Source: Flavobacterium sp. YJ01
GTDB taxonomy: Bacteria > Bacteroidota > Bacteroidia > Flavobacteriales > Flavobacteriaceae
DNA length: 64,000 nucleotides
Assembly: GCF_029320955.1 (NCBI RefSeq)
Contig: NZ_CP119757.1
Coordinates: forward strand, 1,116,001 to 1,180,000
Direction of reading: 5' to 3'
Shown piece after piece: positions 51,421-61,334 of this stretch (the stretch's first letter is position 1; each line of letters begins with the position of its first letter). The notes below the pieces were generated by a model, which was not told the DNA's origin, did not search any database, and was given only the letters and a program-made list of their open reading frames with translations. The position numbers and the translations under genes are program-made.

Positions 51421-54054
51421 TTACTTCAAACCAGCCAAACTCTGCTCGATTGTAGCAATTTTTGCCAAAGCATCGGCTTGTTTTTGTTTTTCTATATTTA
51501 AAACTTTCTCTGGAGCACCATTTACGAATTTCTCGTTAGAAAGTTTAGCTTCTACCGATTTCAAGAATCCTTTTGTGTAATTCAATTCTTCTGTCAGTTT
51601 TTTAATTTCTGCTTCAACATCAATGTTTCCTGTAATCGGAATGAAATATTCATTTGATTTTACACGGAAAGACAATGCGCCATCTACTTTCTCAGAAACA
51701 TATTCGAAAGCCGAAACGTTTCCTAATTTCGTTATGATTGAATCAAAATAGGTTGAAACATTTTCGCTGTTGATTCCTTTTAATTCAATTGCATCTTTAA
51801 ACGGAATATTTTTATCTTTTCTGATGGTTCTAATTCCAGAAATTACTTCAATTGAGTTTTCAAAATCAGCAATTAATTTAGCATCGAAAGGTTTTAATTC
51901 TGGCCAAGTCGAAACAATTAAAGCTTCTTCTGGAGTTCTTTCAGCAATTAATTGCCAAATTTCCTCTGTCAAGAAAGGCATAAAAGGATGAAGTAACTTC
52001 AAGTTGCTTTCTAACATTTCGATCGCTTTCGCGAAAGTTACGCTGTCAATTGGCTGTTGATATGCTGGTTTAATCATTTCTAAGAACCAAGAACAGAAAT
52101 CATCCCAAACCAATTTATAAATCGCCATTAATGAATCTGAAATTCTGTATTTCTCAAAATTATCTTCAATATCAACTAAAGTCTGCTGCAATTTTGCTTC
52201 ATACCATTCGATTGCCACTTTTGATGATTCTGGTTGTGCGATCGTTTCTGAAACTTCCCAACCTTTGATCAATTTGAAAGCATTCCAGATTTTGTTTGAA
52301 AACGCTTTTCCTTGATTGCACAATTCTTCATCAAACATAATATCGTTTCCTGCAGAGGCGCTTAAAAGCAATCCTACACGAACTCCATCAGCTCCAAAAG
52401 CATCAATTAAATCTAAAGGATCAGGAGAGTTCCCTAATGATTTAGACATTTTACGGCGTTGTTTATCACGAACTAAACCAGTCAAATATACATTTGTAAA
52501 TGGTTTTTCGCCAGCATATTCGTAACCTGCAATGATCATTCTCGCAACCCAGAAAAATAAAATATCTGGACCTGTTACCAAGTCATTTGTTGGATAATAA
52601 TATTTGAAATCTGGACTTTCTGGATCCATAATTCCGCCAAAAACAGACATTGGCCATAACCAAGATGAAAACCATGTATCTAATGCGTCAACATCCTGTT
52701 TAAGGTTGTCGGTTGTTAGTTGTTGGTTGTTGGTTCTTTCTTTTGCTAAAACTAATGCATCTTCTATGTTTTCAGCAACTACGAAATCTTCTTTTCCGTC
52801 TCCGTAATAATATGCTGGAATTTGTTGTCCCCACCATAATTGACGAGAAATGTTCCAGTCACGAATGTTGTTTAGCCAATGCGCATAAGTGTTCTCGAAA
52901 CGTTTTGGATGTAATTTAATATCTCCCGTTTCTAAAACTGATTTAATTGCTGGTTTTACCAAATCTTCCATTTTTAAGAACCATTGGTCAGATAATCTTG
53001 GTTCGATTACCGCTTTGGTTCTTTCAGAAGTTCCAACTTTATTTAAGTGCGTTTCTGTTTTTGCTAAAGCACCGATTTCCTGTAATTCTTTTTCAATTTC
53101 TTTACGAACTACGAAACGGTCTTTTCCTTGATAATGTAATCCGAAACTATTTAAAGTTGCATCTTCATTAAAAATATCAACGATTTCAAGATTGTGTTTT
53201 TCTCCTAACGTTTTATCGTTCATATCGTGCGCAGGCGTTACTTTCAAACATCCTGTTCCGAATTCAACATCTACATATTCGTCTTCGATAATTGGAATTA
53301 CTCTTCCGCAAATTGGAACAATCGCTTTTTTACCTTTTAAATGTGTAAAACGCTCATCGTTTGGATTAATACAGATTGCAGTATCTCCAAAAATAGTTTC
53401 TGGACGTGTCGTTGCGATAGTCAAGAAATCTTCTGAACCTTCTATTTTATATTTTAAGAAAAATAATTTTCCTTGTTGTTCTTCGTAAATTACCTCTTCA
53501 TCAGAAAGAGTCGTTTTTGCTTCTGGATCCCAGTTTACCATACGGTATCCTCTGTAGATTAATCCTTTGTTGTATAAATCTACAAACGATTTAATTACAG
53601 ATGCCGACATATCTGGATCCATTGTAAATTTGGTGCGTTCCCAATCGCAAGAAGCACCTAATTTTTTAAGCTGTTCTAGGATTGTTCCACCGTATTTATC
53701 TGTCCATTCCCAAGCGTGTTTTAGGAATTCTTCACGAGTTAAATCATTTTTATTGATTCCTTCTGCTTTTAATTTTGCTACAACTTTTGCCTCAGTTGCA
53801 ATAGAAGCATGATCTGTTCCAGGAACCCAACAAGCATTAAATCCTTTTAGACGTGCTCTACGAATTAAAACATCCTGAATCGTATTATTCAACATATGTC
53901 CCATATGAAGGACTCCAGTGACGTTCGGCGGCGGGATTACAATTGTATAAGGTGTTCTATGATCTGGTTCTGAATGAAAATAATTGTTTTTCATCCAGTA
54001 ATCATACCATTTGTTCTCAATCGCTTTAGCGTCAAATTGTGCTGGAATTGTCAT
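51421..54054 (-). CDS. valS: Valine-tRNA ligase
   Basis: 877 residues. Class I synthetase: HIGH motif as 'PPNVTGVLHMGHML' (near 40-53), editing CP1 domain ('TTRPETIFGDTAI'), KMSKS as 'RKMSKSLGNSPDPLDLI' (about 534), anticodon-binding helical domain and a C-terminal coiled coil typical of ValRS. Attaches Val to tRNA-Val. Around residues 440-452 the sequence 'ERTNNQQLTTDNLKQD' is encoded by a GGTTGTCGGTTGTTAGTTG-type tandem repeat (52704-52735), apparently an in-frame insertion of an intergenic repeat in a loop; all motifs are intact. Confidence 0.96.
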   Translation of the reverse strand: MTIPAQFDAKAIENKWYDYWMKNNYFHSEPDHRTPYTIVIPPPNVTGVLHMGHMLNNTIQDVLIRRARLKGFNACWVPGTDHASIATEAKVVAKLKAEGINKNDLTREEFLKHAWEWTDKYGGTILEQLKKLGASCDWERTKFTMDPDMSASVIKSFVDLYNKGLIYRGYRMVNWDPEAKTTLSDEEVIYEEQQGKLFFLKYKIEGSEDFLTIATTRPETIFGDTAICINPNDERFTHLKGKKAIVPICGRVIPIIEDEYVDVEFGTGCLKVTPAHDMNDKTLGEKHNLEIVDIFNEDATLNSFGLHYQGKDRFVVRKEIEKELQEIGALAKTETHLNKVGTSERTKAVIEPRLSDQWFLKMEDLVKPAIKSVLETGDIKLHPKRFENTYAHWLNNIRDWNISRQLWWGQQIPAYYYGDGKEDFVVAENIEDALVLAKERTNNQQLTTDNLKQDVDALDTWFSSWLWPMSVFGGIMDPESPDFKYYYPTNDLVTGPDILFFWVARMIIAGYEYAGEKPFTNVYLTGLVRDKQRRKMSKSLGNSPDPLDLIDAFGADGVRVGLLLSASAGNDIMFDEELCNQGKAFSNKIWNAFKLIKGWEVSETIAQPESSKVAIEWYEAKLQQTLVDIEDNFEKYRISDSLMAIYKLVWDDFCSWFLEMIKPAYQQPIDSVTFAKAIEMLESNLKLLHPFMPFLTEEIWQLIAERTPEEALIVSTWPELKPFDAKLIADFENSIEVISGIRTIRKDKNIPFKDAIELKGINSENVSTYFDSIITKLGNVSAFEYVSEKVDGALSFRVKSNEYFIPITGNIDVEAEIKKLTEELNYTKGFLKSVEAKLSNEKFVNGAPEKVLNIEKQKQADALAKIATIEQSLAGLK
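52704..52735. repeat. GTTGTTGGTTGTTAG-type repeat inside valS
   Basis: 32-base low-complexity repeat (units GGTTGT/TGGTTGT/TAGTTGT), in frame with valS, typical of flavobacterial intergenic repeats. Confidence 0.6.
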
Positions 54055-54062
54055 CTATTTAT

Positions 54063-54208
54063 GTTTAATCGTTTATTTGTTTAACCGTTAATTGGTTTTG
54101 ATTACTATAATGTAAAATTGAATTATTATGATTGTTTTTCTATCTTGCTAACATCATTTATAATTCAATCTCAACGATTAAACAAATAAACGATTAAACA
54201 GTTAAACA
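54063..54208. repeat. Inverted repeat upstream of valS
   Basis: TTTAATCGTTTATTTGTTTAAC (from 54064) pairs with GTTAAAC-type right arm 'AACGATTAAACAAATAAACG' (54173-54192), with a second copy 'ATTAAACAGTTAAAC' adjoining. It lies in the likely 5' leader of valS. Confidence 0.6.
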
Positions 54209-54243
54209 AAAAATTGGTTCAATTTTTGTAATTATTACTGAGA

Positions 54244-54251
54244 GCAAAAGT
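54244..54251 (-). promoter_or_regulatory. Possible -7 element for valS
   Basis: Minus-strand TACTTTTG, full TAnnTTTG match, about 190 bases upstream of the ATG; the leader would contain the inverted repeat 54063-54208. Confidence 0.35.
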
Positions 54252-54342
54252 AAATAATTAAGTAGACTATAAAAAGCGAATTATTAATTTGTGTGTTAAT
54301 TAAAAGAATGTATATTTACTTACAATTAAAAACTAATTTCAT

Positions 54343-54723
54343 ATGAAAAATGCAGCCTCTTTTATTGCAGTCTTATTGTTTAGTGCAATAGGTTATGCAC
54401 AAAACGGCCCAAAAATTGAATTTGCAGCCCCAGACAATACAATTGATTATGGAAAGATTTCTAAAGGTGACAACGGACTTCGTTCCTTTGAATTTACAAA
54501 CACTGGAGATGCTCCTTTATTAATTACAGGTGCAGAATCTACTGTAAGTTCTATAATCGTTACAAAACCAGCGGCAGCAATTCAGCCGGGCAAAAAAGGA
54601 AAAATCGACGTAAAATATAATATGGTTGCTGGTCCTATCCGTAAAACCATTACTGTTGAATCAAATGCAGTAAATTATCCTGACGGACGTGTTGCCTTAA
54701 AAATTAAAGGTGAAGTTCAATAA
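54343..54723 (+). CDS. DUF1573 exported protein
   Basis: 126 residues. Signal peptide to 'IGYAQN' (about 20). The body 'IDYGKISKGDNGLRSFEFTNTGDAPLLITGAESTVSSIIVTKPAAAIQPGKKGKIDVKYN' is a DUF1573 (Ig-like, HYDIN/ASPM-like) domain. Exported; role unknown but common in Bacteroidota. Monocistronic with a terminator. Confidence 0.9.
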   Translation: MKNAASFIAVLLFSAIGYAQNGPKIEFAAPDNTIDYGKISKGDNGLRSFEFTNTGDAPLLITGAESTVSSIIVTKPAAAIQPGKKGKIDVKYNMVAGPIRKTITVESNAVNYPDGRVALKIKGEVQ

Positions 54724-54747
54724 GGTTTTTATATCTAAAAATAACAT

Positions 54748-54777
54748 AAAGGTTGTCATTAGTGACAGCCTTTTTTT
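54748..54777 (+). terminator. Terminator
   Basis: AAAGGTTGTCA / TGACAGCCTTT stem, one G-U pair, T-run. Confidence 0.85.
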
Positions 54778-54779
54778 GT

Positions 54780-54960
54780 GAGCTTCGGAGAAGCGAAATA
54801 TTTATAGCAAAAAATGTTTACAGCATAAAGCTCCGGAGGAGCGAAATATATTAAAACTGTAGAAAAAACATGTCGCTCCTCTGGAGCTTTTTTCATTTGT
54901 CCCATTACGATTCTATAAATATTTCACCCCGCTGGGGTTTTTCAGACATATCTTCTTTAT
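54780..54960. repeat. GAGCTCCGGAGGAGCGAAATAT repeat region
   Basis: GAGCTTCGGAGAAGCGAAATAT (54780-54801) and AGCTCCGGAGGAGCGAAATATA repeat directly (from about 54830), the second pairing with GTCGCTCCTCTGGAGCTTTT (54874-54893); a further ATAAATATTTCACCCCGCTGGGG element follows. No gene in 54781-55056. Confidence 0.65.
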
Positions 54961-54979
54961 AAATATATTTATATCCAAC

Positions 54980-55006
54980 AAAAAAGCTGTCCTTTTGAGA
55001 CAGCCT
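54980..55006 (-). terminator. Terminator of the 55057-55539 gene
   Basis: AAAGCTGTC / GACAGCCT stem with T-run on the minus strand. Confidence 0.7.
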
Positions 55007-55056
55007 ATTTTCTCTTTACCGAGAAACATCTTGTCTCTCAAATTTTCTTCTTTAAT

Positions 55057-55539
55057 TTACTTTGCAGCACATTCAGCAGAATCAAATTTATATTTTACTG
55101 TTTCAAAATCAATTGGTTTGTCTTTTACTAAATAAGTTACTCCCATTGTAGTCTGCATAGTTCCATTTCCTAAAATAAGCTGATTATTGCGTTTTAAAAG
55201 GGCCATCGGATTTTTGAAGGTTTTATCTTTATTCACATTATCCTTAAAAGTATAATCTACAAATAAGGTATCACCATGAAATTCACCCGCGACTTCTCCT
55301 GTTCTTACAGTTGAAGGCGCAACTTTCATAATCATATCTCCAGCTAATTTTCCGTTTTTTAAAGTATTTAATTTCAAATCTATAGTATCCTTTTCATAAA
55401 TTGCTTTATAACATTCGGTACTTACAACTTTTTCGCCATCGGCTTTAGCGGCTTCAGCAGCTTTTTGTTTTTCTTCATTTTTACAGCTTTGTAATCCAAT
55501 AACAGACAAAAGCAAACAAGATAAGGCAAGATTTTTCAT
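55057..55539 (-). CDS. Hypothetical lipoprotein
   Basis: 160 residues. Lipobox 'GLQSCK' (Cys19), Lys/Ala/Glu-rich helical start, then a beta-rich domain 'CYKAIYEKDTIDLKLNTLKNGKLAGDMIMKVAPSTVRTGEVAGEFHGDTLFVDYTFKDN'. Two more cysteines ('STECYKAI', 'DSAECAAK') may pair. Envelope-anchored; no family recognised. Just downstream of the OmpA-family gene, same strand, no terminator seen between them. Confidence 0.75.
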   Translation of the reverse strand: MKNLALSCLLLSVIGLQSCKNEEKQKAAEAAKADGEKVVSTECYKAIYEKDTIDLKLNTLKNGKLAGDMIMKVAPSTVRTGEVAGEFHGDTLFVDYTFKDNVNKDKTFKNPMALLKRNNQLILGNGTMQTTMGVTYLVKDKPIDFETVKYKFDSAECAAK

Positions 55540-55602
55540 ATTTTTTTATTTCGCAGTTATACTATAAATTTATAAAAAAGGTTTTTCTTTCTTACTATTG
55601 TT

Positions 55603-57741
55603 TTATAAATTTTTAATTACAAATTCAGATCTTCTGTTCAATTCATGATCTTCTTCAGAACAAGCTTCATCTGTTTTACATTTTATAATTGGCACAGATT
55701 CTCCATATCCTTTTGCAGAAACTCTTTTTGCATCGATTCCTGATTGGATAATAAATTCTCTTGTCGAATTGGCTCTTTTTTGAGATAAATCTTCATTGAA
55801 TTTTGCATTTCCTCGAGAATCCGTATGCGAACCAATTTCAATTACCATTCCTGGATATTTTTTCATTAATTCAACAACTCTTCCCAAAACCACTTTCGAT
55901 TCTTTACGAATGTACCACATATTGTAGTCAAAATAAATCGGATCTGTTTTAATGATTAGTCTGTCTTTATCTTTAACAACATCCTTTTCCTGCGCCAAAA
56001 TCTCTTGTACTTTTTCTTTCTTTTTTATTTCAGCAGCTACAATTGCTGCTTCTTTGGCTTTCTTCTCTTGTTCTTTAAGCTCGATTGCTGCAAGTGCTTC
56101 TTTCTTCTTATTATTTTCTTCTATAATAATTTCCTGCTTTCTCTTATTTTCAGCAATTAACTTTTCTTCCTGTTTAATCGCTTCTAAAGATTTTAAAGCT
56201 AATGAAGCGTCATTATTTTTATCTCTGGTTTTATCTAAAGTCAGAATTGTAGAAGCATTAGTATAATTTTCTTTAAAAGCAGAAACTTTATACGAAGCTT
56301 CGCAAGCAACTGTAAAACTGAACTTTCCGTCAGCTAAAGTTGTAATTGTATTCAAAGTTTTATTTTCTGAATCTTGCAAAATTACAGTTGCATTTTCTAA
56401 AGCCAATTTGGTATCAACATCGGTAATAATTCCAGCAATAAACTGTTTGCAATCTTCAACAATTAAGTCTTTTATTTCTTTAAATTGATAAATATCATCG
56501 TTGCCTTTTCCTCCTTCTCTATTCGAAGCAAAATATCCTTCTTTAGTATTTGAATCAATGTTAAAAGCAAAATCGTCTAAATTTGAATTTAAAGGCAAAC
56601 CGATATTTACGGCTTCTCCATATTCTGAACCTTTAATTTCAGAAACAAAAACGTCTAAAGATCCGTAGCCTAAATGTCCGTCTGATGAAAAATAAAGTTT
56701 ATTATCCGCTGAAACGAAAGGAAACTGCTCTCTTTTATCTGTATTTACATTTGGACCTAAATTCTTTGGAGTATCAAACGCACCTTTATTGATATTAACC
56801 GAATAAATATCAAAAGATCCTAGAGAACCTGGCATATCCGAAGCGAAATACAATACTTTTTCGTCTGCGCTTAACGCAGGATGTTCGACAGAATAATTCG
56901 GACTATTGAAAGGAAGTGACGTAATATTAGTCCATTTTCCATTTACCAATTCTGCTTTAAAGATTTGAAGATTTGAAATTTTCCTTTCGTCTTTCTTTTT
57001 CCTTCCGTTTTTAGAATTATTTCTGGTAAAATAAATTGTTTTGCCATCTTTTGTAAAAATAGCATTCGATTCGTGCATTCCAGTTTTCAATTCTTTTGCA
57101 AAATAATGAACGATAGAATCTGCTGAATTTATATTTTTTAATGGAATTGAAACTAAATTCAAATAGGTTTCATTGTCCCATTTGAACTTTTTATCCAATA
57201 ATCCGGGTTTTAATTTTACACCTGCGAAGACTAAATTATCGTTGTATTTTACCGCTCCAAATTCTGAATTTGGTGTATTTATGGCAAGATTTTTAATTTC
57301 AAAACGTTTTCCTATTGCTGAAACATTTTCTAATGTTTTTAAGTTTTTTTCAAAATTTACAACATCATCAGGATTTCCAGATAACGCATAATATTCTTTT
57401 AAATTATTATTTGCGTCTTCAATACTATTTGTTGCTTTTAAAGTCTGAGCGTATCTAAAATAGTATTCTCTTTTTAAATCTTTATTGTAATTCTTTACCA
57501 ATAATCTGTAATAGCGTTGTGCTTTAACCAAATCATTTGTATAAAAATAAGAATCTGCCAAATTTTTAATTACCTCTTGCGAAGGTCTTTCGTCTGCTAA
57601 TTTTTGATATAAAACAATAGCTTCAGTATAATATGTTCTATCAAAAAATTTCTTTGCTCTAATCAATTCTTGATCTTGAGCGTTTATAAACTGTATTGAA
57701 AATACGAATATAATAACGAGTAGTTTTTTCATATTTTTCAT
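55603..57741 (-). CDS. OmpA-family protein with TPR and PD40 repeats (T9SS-linked)
   Basis: 712 residues from ATG 57741 ('MKNMKKLLVIIFVFSIQFINA'); 57732 is an alternative. Signal peptide, TPR-like helices (about 20-130), a WD40/PD40 beta-propeller ('AIFTKDGKTIYFTRNN', 'ALSADEKVLYFASDMPGSLGSFDIY', 'FPFVSADNKLYFSSDGHLGYGSLDVFVSE'), a carboxypeptidase-regulatory-like domain, a coiled coil rich in Glu/Lys, and a C-terminal OmpA domain ('MVIEIGSHTDSRGNAKFNEDLSQKRA') that binds peptidoglycan. The start lies right after the PorP stop codon. Such proteins pair with PorP/SprF and type B adhesins. Confidence 0.9.
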   Translation of the reverse strand: MKNMKKLLVIIFVFSIQFINAQDQELIRAKKFFDRTYYTEAIVLYQKLADERPSQEVIKNLADSYFYTNDLVKAQRYYRLLVKNYNKDLKREYYFRYAQTLKATNSIEDANNNLKEYYALSGNPDDVVNFEKNLKTLENVSAIGKRFEIKNLAINTPNSEFGAVKYNDNLVFAGVKLKPGLLDKKFKWDNETYLNLVSIPLKNINSADSIVHYFAKELKTGMHESNAIFTKDGKTIYFTRNNSKNGRKKKDERKISNLQIFKAELVNGKWTNITSLPFNSPNYSVEHPALSADEKVLYFASDMPGSLGSFDIYSVNINKGAFDTPKNLGPNVNTDKREQFPFVSADNKLYFSSDGHLGYGSLDVFVSEIKGSEYGEAVNIGLPLNSNLDDFAFNIDSNTKEGYFASNREGGKGNDDIYQFKEIKDLIVEDCKQFIAGIITDVDTKLALENATVILQDSENKTLNTITTLADGKFSFTVACEASYKVSAFKENYTNASTILTLDKTRDKNNDASLALKSLEAIKQEEKLIAENKRKQEIIIEENNKKKEALAAIELKEQEKKAKEAAIVAAEIKKKEKVQEILAQEKDVVKDKDRLIIKTDPIYFDYNMWYIRKESKVVLGRVVELMKKYPGMVIEIGSHTDSRGNAKFNEDLSQKRANSTREFIIQSGIDAKRVSAKGYGESVPIIKCKTDEACSEEDHELNRRSEFVIKNL

Positions 57742-57742
57742 C

Positions 57743-58669
57743 TTAGAAGAATCTTGGTGATTTATCAAATCCTTTTCCTAACAAGTCTAAATCGAATAAC
57801 AGCATAATTTCGTGTGTTCCCGAATTAAACTGCCCGAAATTGGTAAGTGTGTAATCGTAAGCATAACCTACTCTTAGAGTTGGCGTTACATTGATATTAA
57901 ACAATGCACTTACAGAATCGTCAATTCTATATGCCGCGCCAAATTCAAATTTTTCATTATACAGAACATTTGCTGTAACATCTAAAGTGATTGGCGAGCC
58001 TTTGACAAATTTGGACATAAATGCAGGTTTCAGTTTCAACATATCGTTGAGCTGAAAAACATAACCTGCCGTTAAAAATGTATGTATTTCTTCAGAACCA
58101 AAAGCATTGACTCCAGATTTTTCTTCAATATATTTTGATTTTAAAAGATTCGGAACAGATAGTCCAACATAAAGATTATCTCTAAAATAATAGGCTCCAA
58201 CTCCAATATTAGGTTTTGTAGCGTTTATATTTTCCGAAAAAGCATAATCGGTTTGAGGGTCTGTAAAACGAAATCCATTAAAATTGCTTTGCATAGACGA
58301 AAATCCAGCTTTCAAACCTAATGATAGTTTATCTTTGTTGCTTAATTTTAAAACATATGCAAAATCTGCATAAACGTTATTTTCTTTTTTAGCTCCGTCA
58401 CCAATATCATCTGAGACAAACGAAATTCCAGCTTCTATTTTATCTGTAATCGCAGTGTGTCCAAAAAATGTAAATGTTTTTGGTGCACCATAAGCTCCAA
58501 CCCATTGTGTTCTATAGAGTCCACCGAAATTCATCATTGCTGGAACTCCAGTTGCATACGCAGGATTTACAACACTCATATTATACATATAATGCGTGTA
58601 TTCTGGATCTTGCTGTGCAGAAACAGACAAATAGAAAAGGAAATTTATAAAGAGTAGTATTTTTTTCAT
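57743..58669 (-). CDS. PorP/SprF-family type IX secretion outer membrane protein
   Basis: 308 residues. Signal peptide ending 'LSVSAQ' (about 19). 'QDPEYTHYMYNMSVVNPAYATGVPAMMNFGGLYRTQWVGAYGAPKTFTFFGHTAI' is the PorP/SprF signature; the rest is a beta-barrel. Outer membrane. SprF-like proteins are needed to secrete or anchor specific T9SS type B cargo; the large type B protein encoded 31 bases upstream is the expected partner. Operon with 58701-61334 and the OmpA gene. Confidence 0.93.
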   Translation of the reverse strand: MKKILLFINFLFYLSVSAQQDPEYTHYMYNMSVVNPAYATGVPAMMNFGGLYRTQWVGAYGAPKTFTFFGHTAITDKIEAGISFVSDDIGDGAKKENNVYADFAYVLKLSNKDKLSLGLKAGFSSMQSNFNGFRFTDPQTDYAFSENINATKPNIGVGAYYFRDNLYVGLSVPNLLKSKYIEEKSGVNAFGSEEIHTFLTAGYVFQLNDMLKLKPAFMSKFVKGSPITLDVTANVLYNEKFEFGAAYRIDDSVSALFNINVTPTLRVGYAYDYTLTNFGQFNSGTHEIMLLFDLDLLGKGFDKSPRFF

Positions 58670-58700
58670 TTGGAAATTATATTAAAAATATAAAAGAGAT

Positions 58701-61334
58701 TTATCGATTTAAATAAAGACGGCCTTGTTTCGGCGGTTTGTTATCTTTATTGAAATGAAGCACATAAAAATAAACTCCATTGGGCGCTATTCCGCCTGCT
58801 ATGCCACTCTTTTCATAATTTTTTCCATCCCAAGCTGGTTTATTTTTATCTCCTTTATACATTCCGTTTCCATATCTGTTATAAATTTCTAGAGTATAGT
58901 CTGGGTATAAAAATTCAATATCCTTGATTACAAATGTATCGTTTGTACCATCTCCGTTTGGAGAAAAACCATCGGGCACAAAAAAGTCGTTTGGTACATT
59001 ATCACAAGATGTTAACGTAACAGTAACTTCAATATATCCTGAAGAAAAACATCCTGTATCTGGAAAATTAAATCCGTAATATCTGCCTTGTTCCGTTAAA
59101 CGAGTTGAAGCCGATAATAAATTCCCATCATTTGGAGCATCATACCAAACTACTGTTGATGGCACATTGGTATTATTTGATAAATCTGCAATAGTTGGAT
59201 TTTTTAAACCGCAGAAATTCTGTCCGTCTGAATTTAAAACTGGAACTGGTGTATCAGTTATTGTAACAGTAACCATCGATGCTTCAGAGATACAGCCAGT
59301 TGCAGAAGTTTCCTTTACATAATAATTACCTGATTGTAAAAGTAAAGTAGATGCTAGCGGTGTTGTTGCCGTTGGAGAGTTATACCATTTATATTGCGCT
59401 CCTCTTGGTTCTAAATTAGCGATTGCTGCCTCATCTACTTTACAGAATTGCTGATCGGTTACGTTTGGCGGAACTGGAAGTGGATATAGAACAAAATCAT
59501 CTGCTATATTAGTCAAATCAACATCGCAGGTTGTGACAGTATTAGTTACATTTAGTAAGGTAATCTTAGTGCTGCCAAAATTCTGAAGCAAAGCTGCTGG
59601 AATGACAAAATCTAATCTCCCGTTTGTTACTGCTTGCGTAATAGTTTGGACAGCAGAAACATTACTATCTGATAGCTGATACGAAATTTTAGCATTTGTT
59701 AAATTTCCTAATCCTGAAATAGCAACAGAAACGGGATCATTTAAACAATAATTATTAACAGCAACACTAACAGTTGTAGCATTTGGAAGTGGGTTAATGG
59801 TTAAATTTCCACCTAAATTTGCAGGGCTACCACATTGCGGAGTTGGGTTAGTAATGTTTACAATATTCAAAATTATAATCACTGATAAGCCACTCTTTAC
59901 ATTCAAATTTCCAGGAACTTCAAAAGTTGCTTTCCCTCCTACTGCTTTTATAATTGCAGTTTGTCCAGTGGCTACATTGTCTCCATTTATATTATAGGTA
60001 ATGCGATAATCTCCGTCAAGTAATTGAGGTGCATCCAACTGCATCAATCCCGCTTTATTCTGACAAGTTGGAGTTGATGTAAGTGTTGCTCCGTTTAATC
60101 TTGGTAAGGGAGAAATATTTAAAACTGTTGAAAATGGACTAAAGATATTTGTACATGTATTCCAACCAGAAGTTGCTACAATTCTAGTTACAGTTATAGT
60201 AGATTTTCCTACCTGTTGAAAATAAGCAGAATTTATAGGAAATGAAAATTCTCCATTTGAAAAAATACCTCTTACATTTTCAGTTCCTGAAATTGATCCC
60301 GCAACAGTATAAGTCACATCATACTCGCCAACAGGAATCCCATCAGGTCCTTGCGTAATAGTTGCATAGTATGTTGCTGTAGAAATCTCCGTTTCGCAAA
60401 TATCCTTGGTAACCACAATTTTAGAACCTGTAAAATCAATTCTTTTTTCTAGCACCACTACTACATCAGTATCCTTGTTGCTACAAATATAATTGTCTGG
60501 AACTGCTAAAACTGTGTATTTAAAAGTATATGATCCTGGACCGGAATTATCGAACAATTCTTGCAGATTGACATTGTGATCGGAACTTGATGTAATACCG
60601 GGACCAGACCAGGTTCCTCCGCTATCTTGTCCAGTAAGTCGATCATTCAAATCCAAATTAGTATATCCAGCTAAATCAGTAGTTCCGCACAAAAGTAAAT
60701 GGCTAGCATTACCAGGCTTAGGAGCTCTTAAAACAGTTACTAAGACTGTTGTAGATTTTGATGCTGGCGAGCATTCTAATACAGGTGGTACCGTATATGT
60801 AAATTGAAGTGTAGTTTTTTTATCTATATCACCTATATAAATAGATTGTGGCACAACTTTCCCTTCGCTATTTGTCCATTGCCCATTTGAATGCGGTCCC
60901 ATCGAATTACTATCAAATGCTGTAAAGAGATTAAAATAATTGCTGTCATTACAAACAGTTGCCTGAGATCCAACACCTTGAAATGCACCTATAGTAATGG
61001 TTACGACAGCTTTATTATTTGTACATCCCGCAGTATTTGGAGCTGTATAGGTATAATGATAAACACCTCCCTTAGTAATAAGTTGAGGACGCAAAATTCC
61101 TGTAGCAGGATCTAGACCTTTTAAATTGTTGTCATCAGACCAAGTTCCTCCTGGAACTGGAGAACCTCCCAATAATGAAAATAATGACAATGACTCATTA
61201 GCTGGATTCTCAATATCACAAATTATTTTTTGTCCATCAGTACCTGCGCATTGAGCATTAATTTTTGAAGAAAAAAAGTTTAAAAAAATGAAAAGTATTA
61301 CAAATGTCAATAAATTAATGTAGTTTTTTGCCAT
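58701..61334 (-). CDS. Large adhesin-like protein with T9SS type B sorting domain
   Basis: 877 residues. N-terminal signal peptide ending 'KINAQ'. Several Ig/SprB-like beta repeats with internal Cys pairs (e.g. 'GSPVPGGTWSDDNN', 'YTYTAPNTAGCTN', 'YNINGDNVATGQ'). The C-terminus is the 'gliding motility-associated' type B sorting domain, 'PNDFFVPDGFSPNGDGTNDTFVI…YTLEIYNRYGNGMYKGDKNKPAWDGK', then 'NGVYFYVLHF' and 'KQGRLYLNR'. Exported by T9SS to the cell surface. The gene is followed by PorP/SprF and OmpA genes in the same operon, the SprB-type arrangement. Confidence 0.92.
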   Translation of the reverse strand: MAKNYINLLTFVILFIFLNFFSSKINAQCAGTDGQKIICDIENPANESLSLFSLLGGSPVPGGTWSDDNNLKGLDPATGILRPQLITKGGVYHYTYTAPNTAGCTNNKAVVTITIGAFQGVGSQATVCNDSNYFNLFTAFDSNSMGPHSNGQWTNSEGKVVPQSIYIGDIDKKTTLQFTYTVPPVLECSPASKSTTVLVTVLRAPKPGNASHLLLCGTTDLAGYTNLDLNDRLTGQDSGGTWSGPGITSSSDHNVNLQELFDNSGPGSYTFKYTVLAVPDNYICSNKDTDVVVVLEKRIDFTGSKIVVTKDICETEISTATYYATITQGPDGIPVGEYDVTYTVAGSISGTENVRGIFSNGEFSFPINSAYFQQVGKSTITVTRIVATSGWNTCTNIFSPFSTVLNISPLPRLNGATLTSTPTCQNKAGLMQLDAPQLLDGDYRITYNINGDNVATGQTAIIKAVGGKATFEVPGNLNVKSGLSVIIILNIVNITNPTPQCGSPANLGGNLTINPLPNATTVSVAVNNYCLNDPVSVAISGLGNLTNAKISYQLSDSNVSAVQTITQAVTNGRLDFVIPAALLQNFGSTKITLLNVTNTVTTCDVDLTNIADDFVLYPLPVPPNVTDQQFCKVDEAAIANLEPRGAQYKWYNSPTATTPLASTLLLQSGNYYVKETSATGCISEASMVTVTITDTPVPVLNSDGQNFCGLKNPTIADLSNNTNVPSTVVWYDAPNDGNLLSASTRLTEQGRYYGFNFPDTGCFSSGYIEVTVTLTSCDNVPNDFFVPDGFSPNGDGTNDTFVIKDIEFLYPDYTLEIYNRYGNGMYKGDKNKPAWDGKNYEKSGIAGGIAPNGVYFYVLHFNKDNKPPKQGRLYLNR

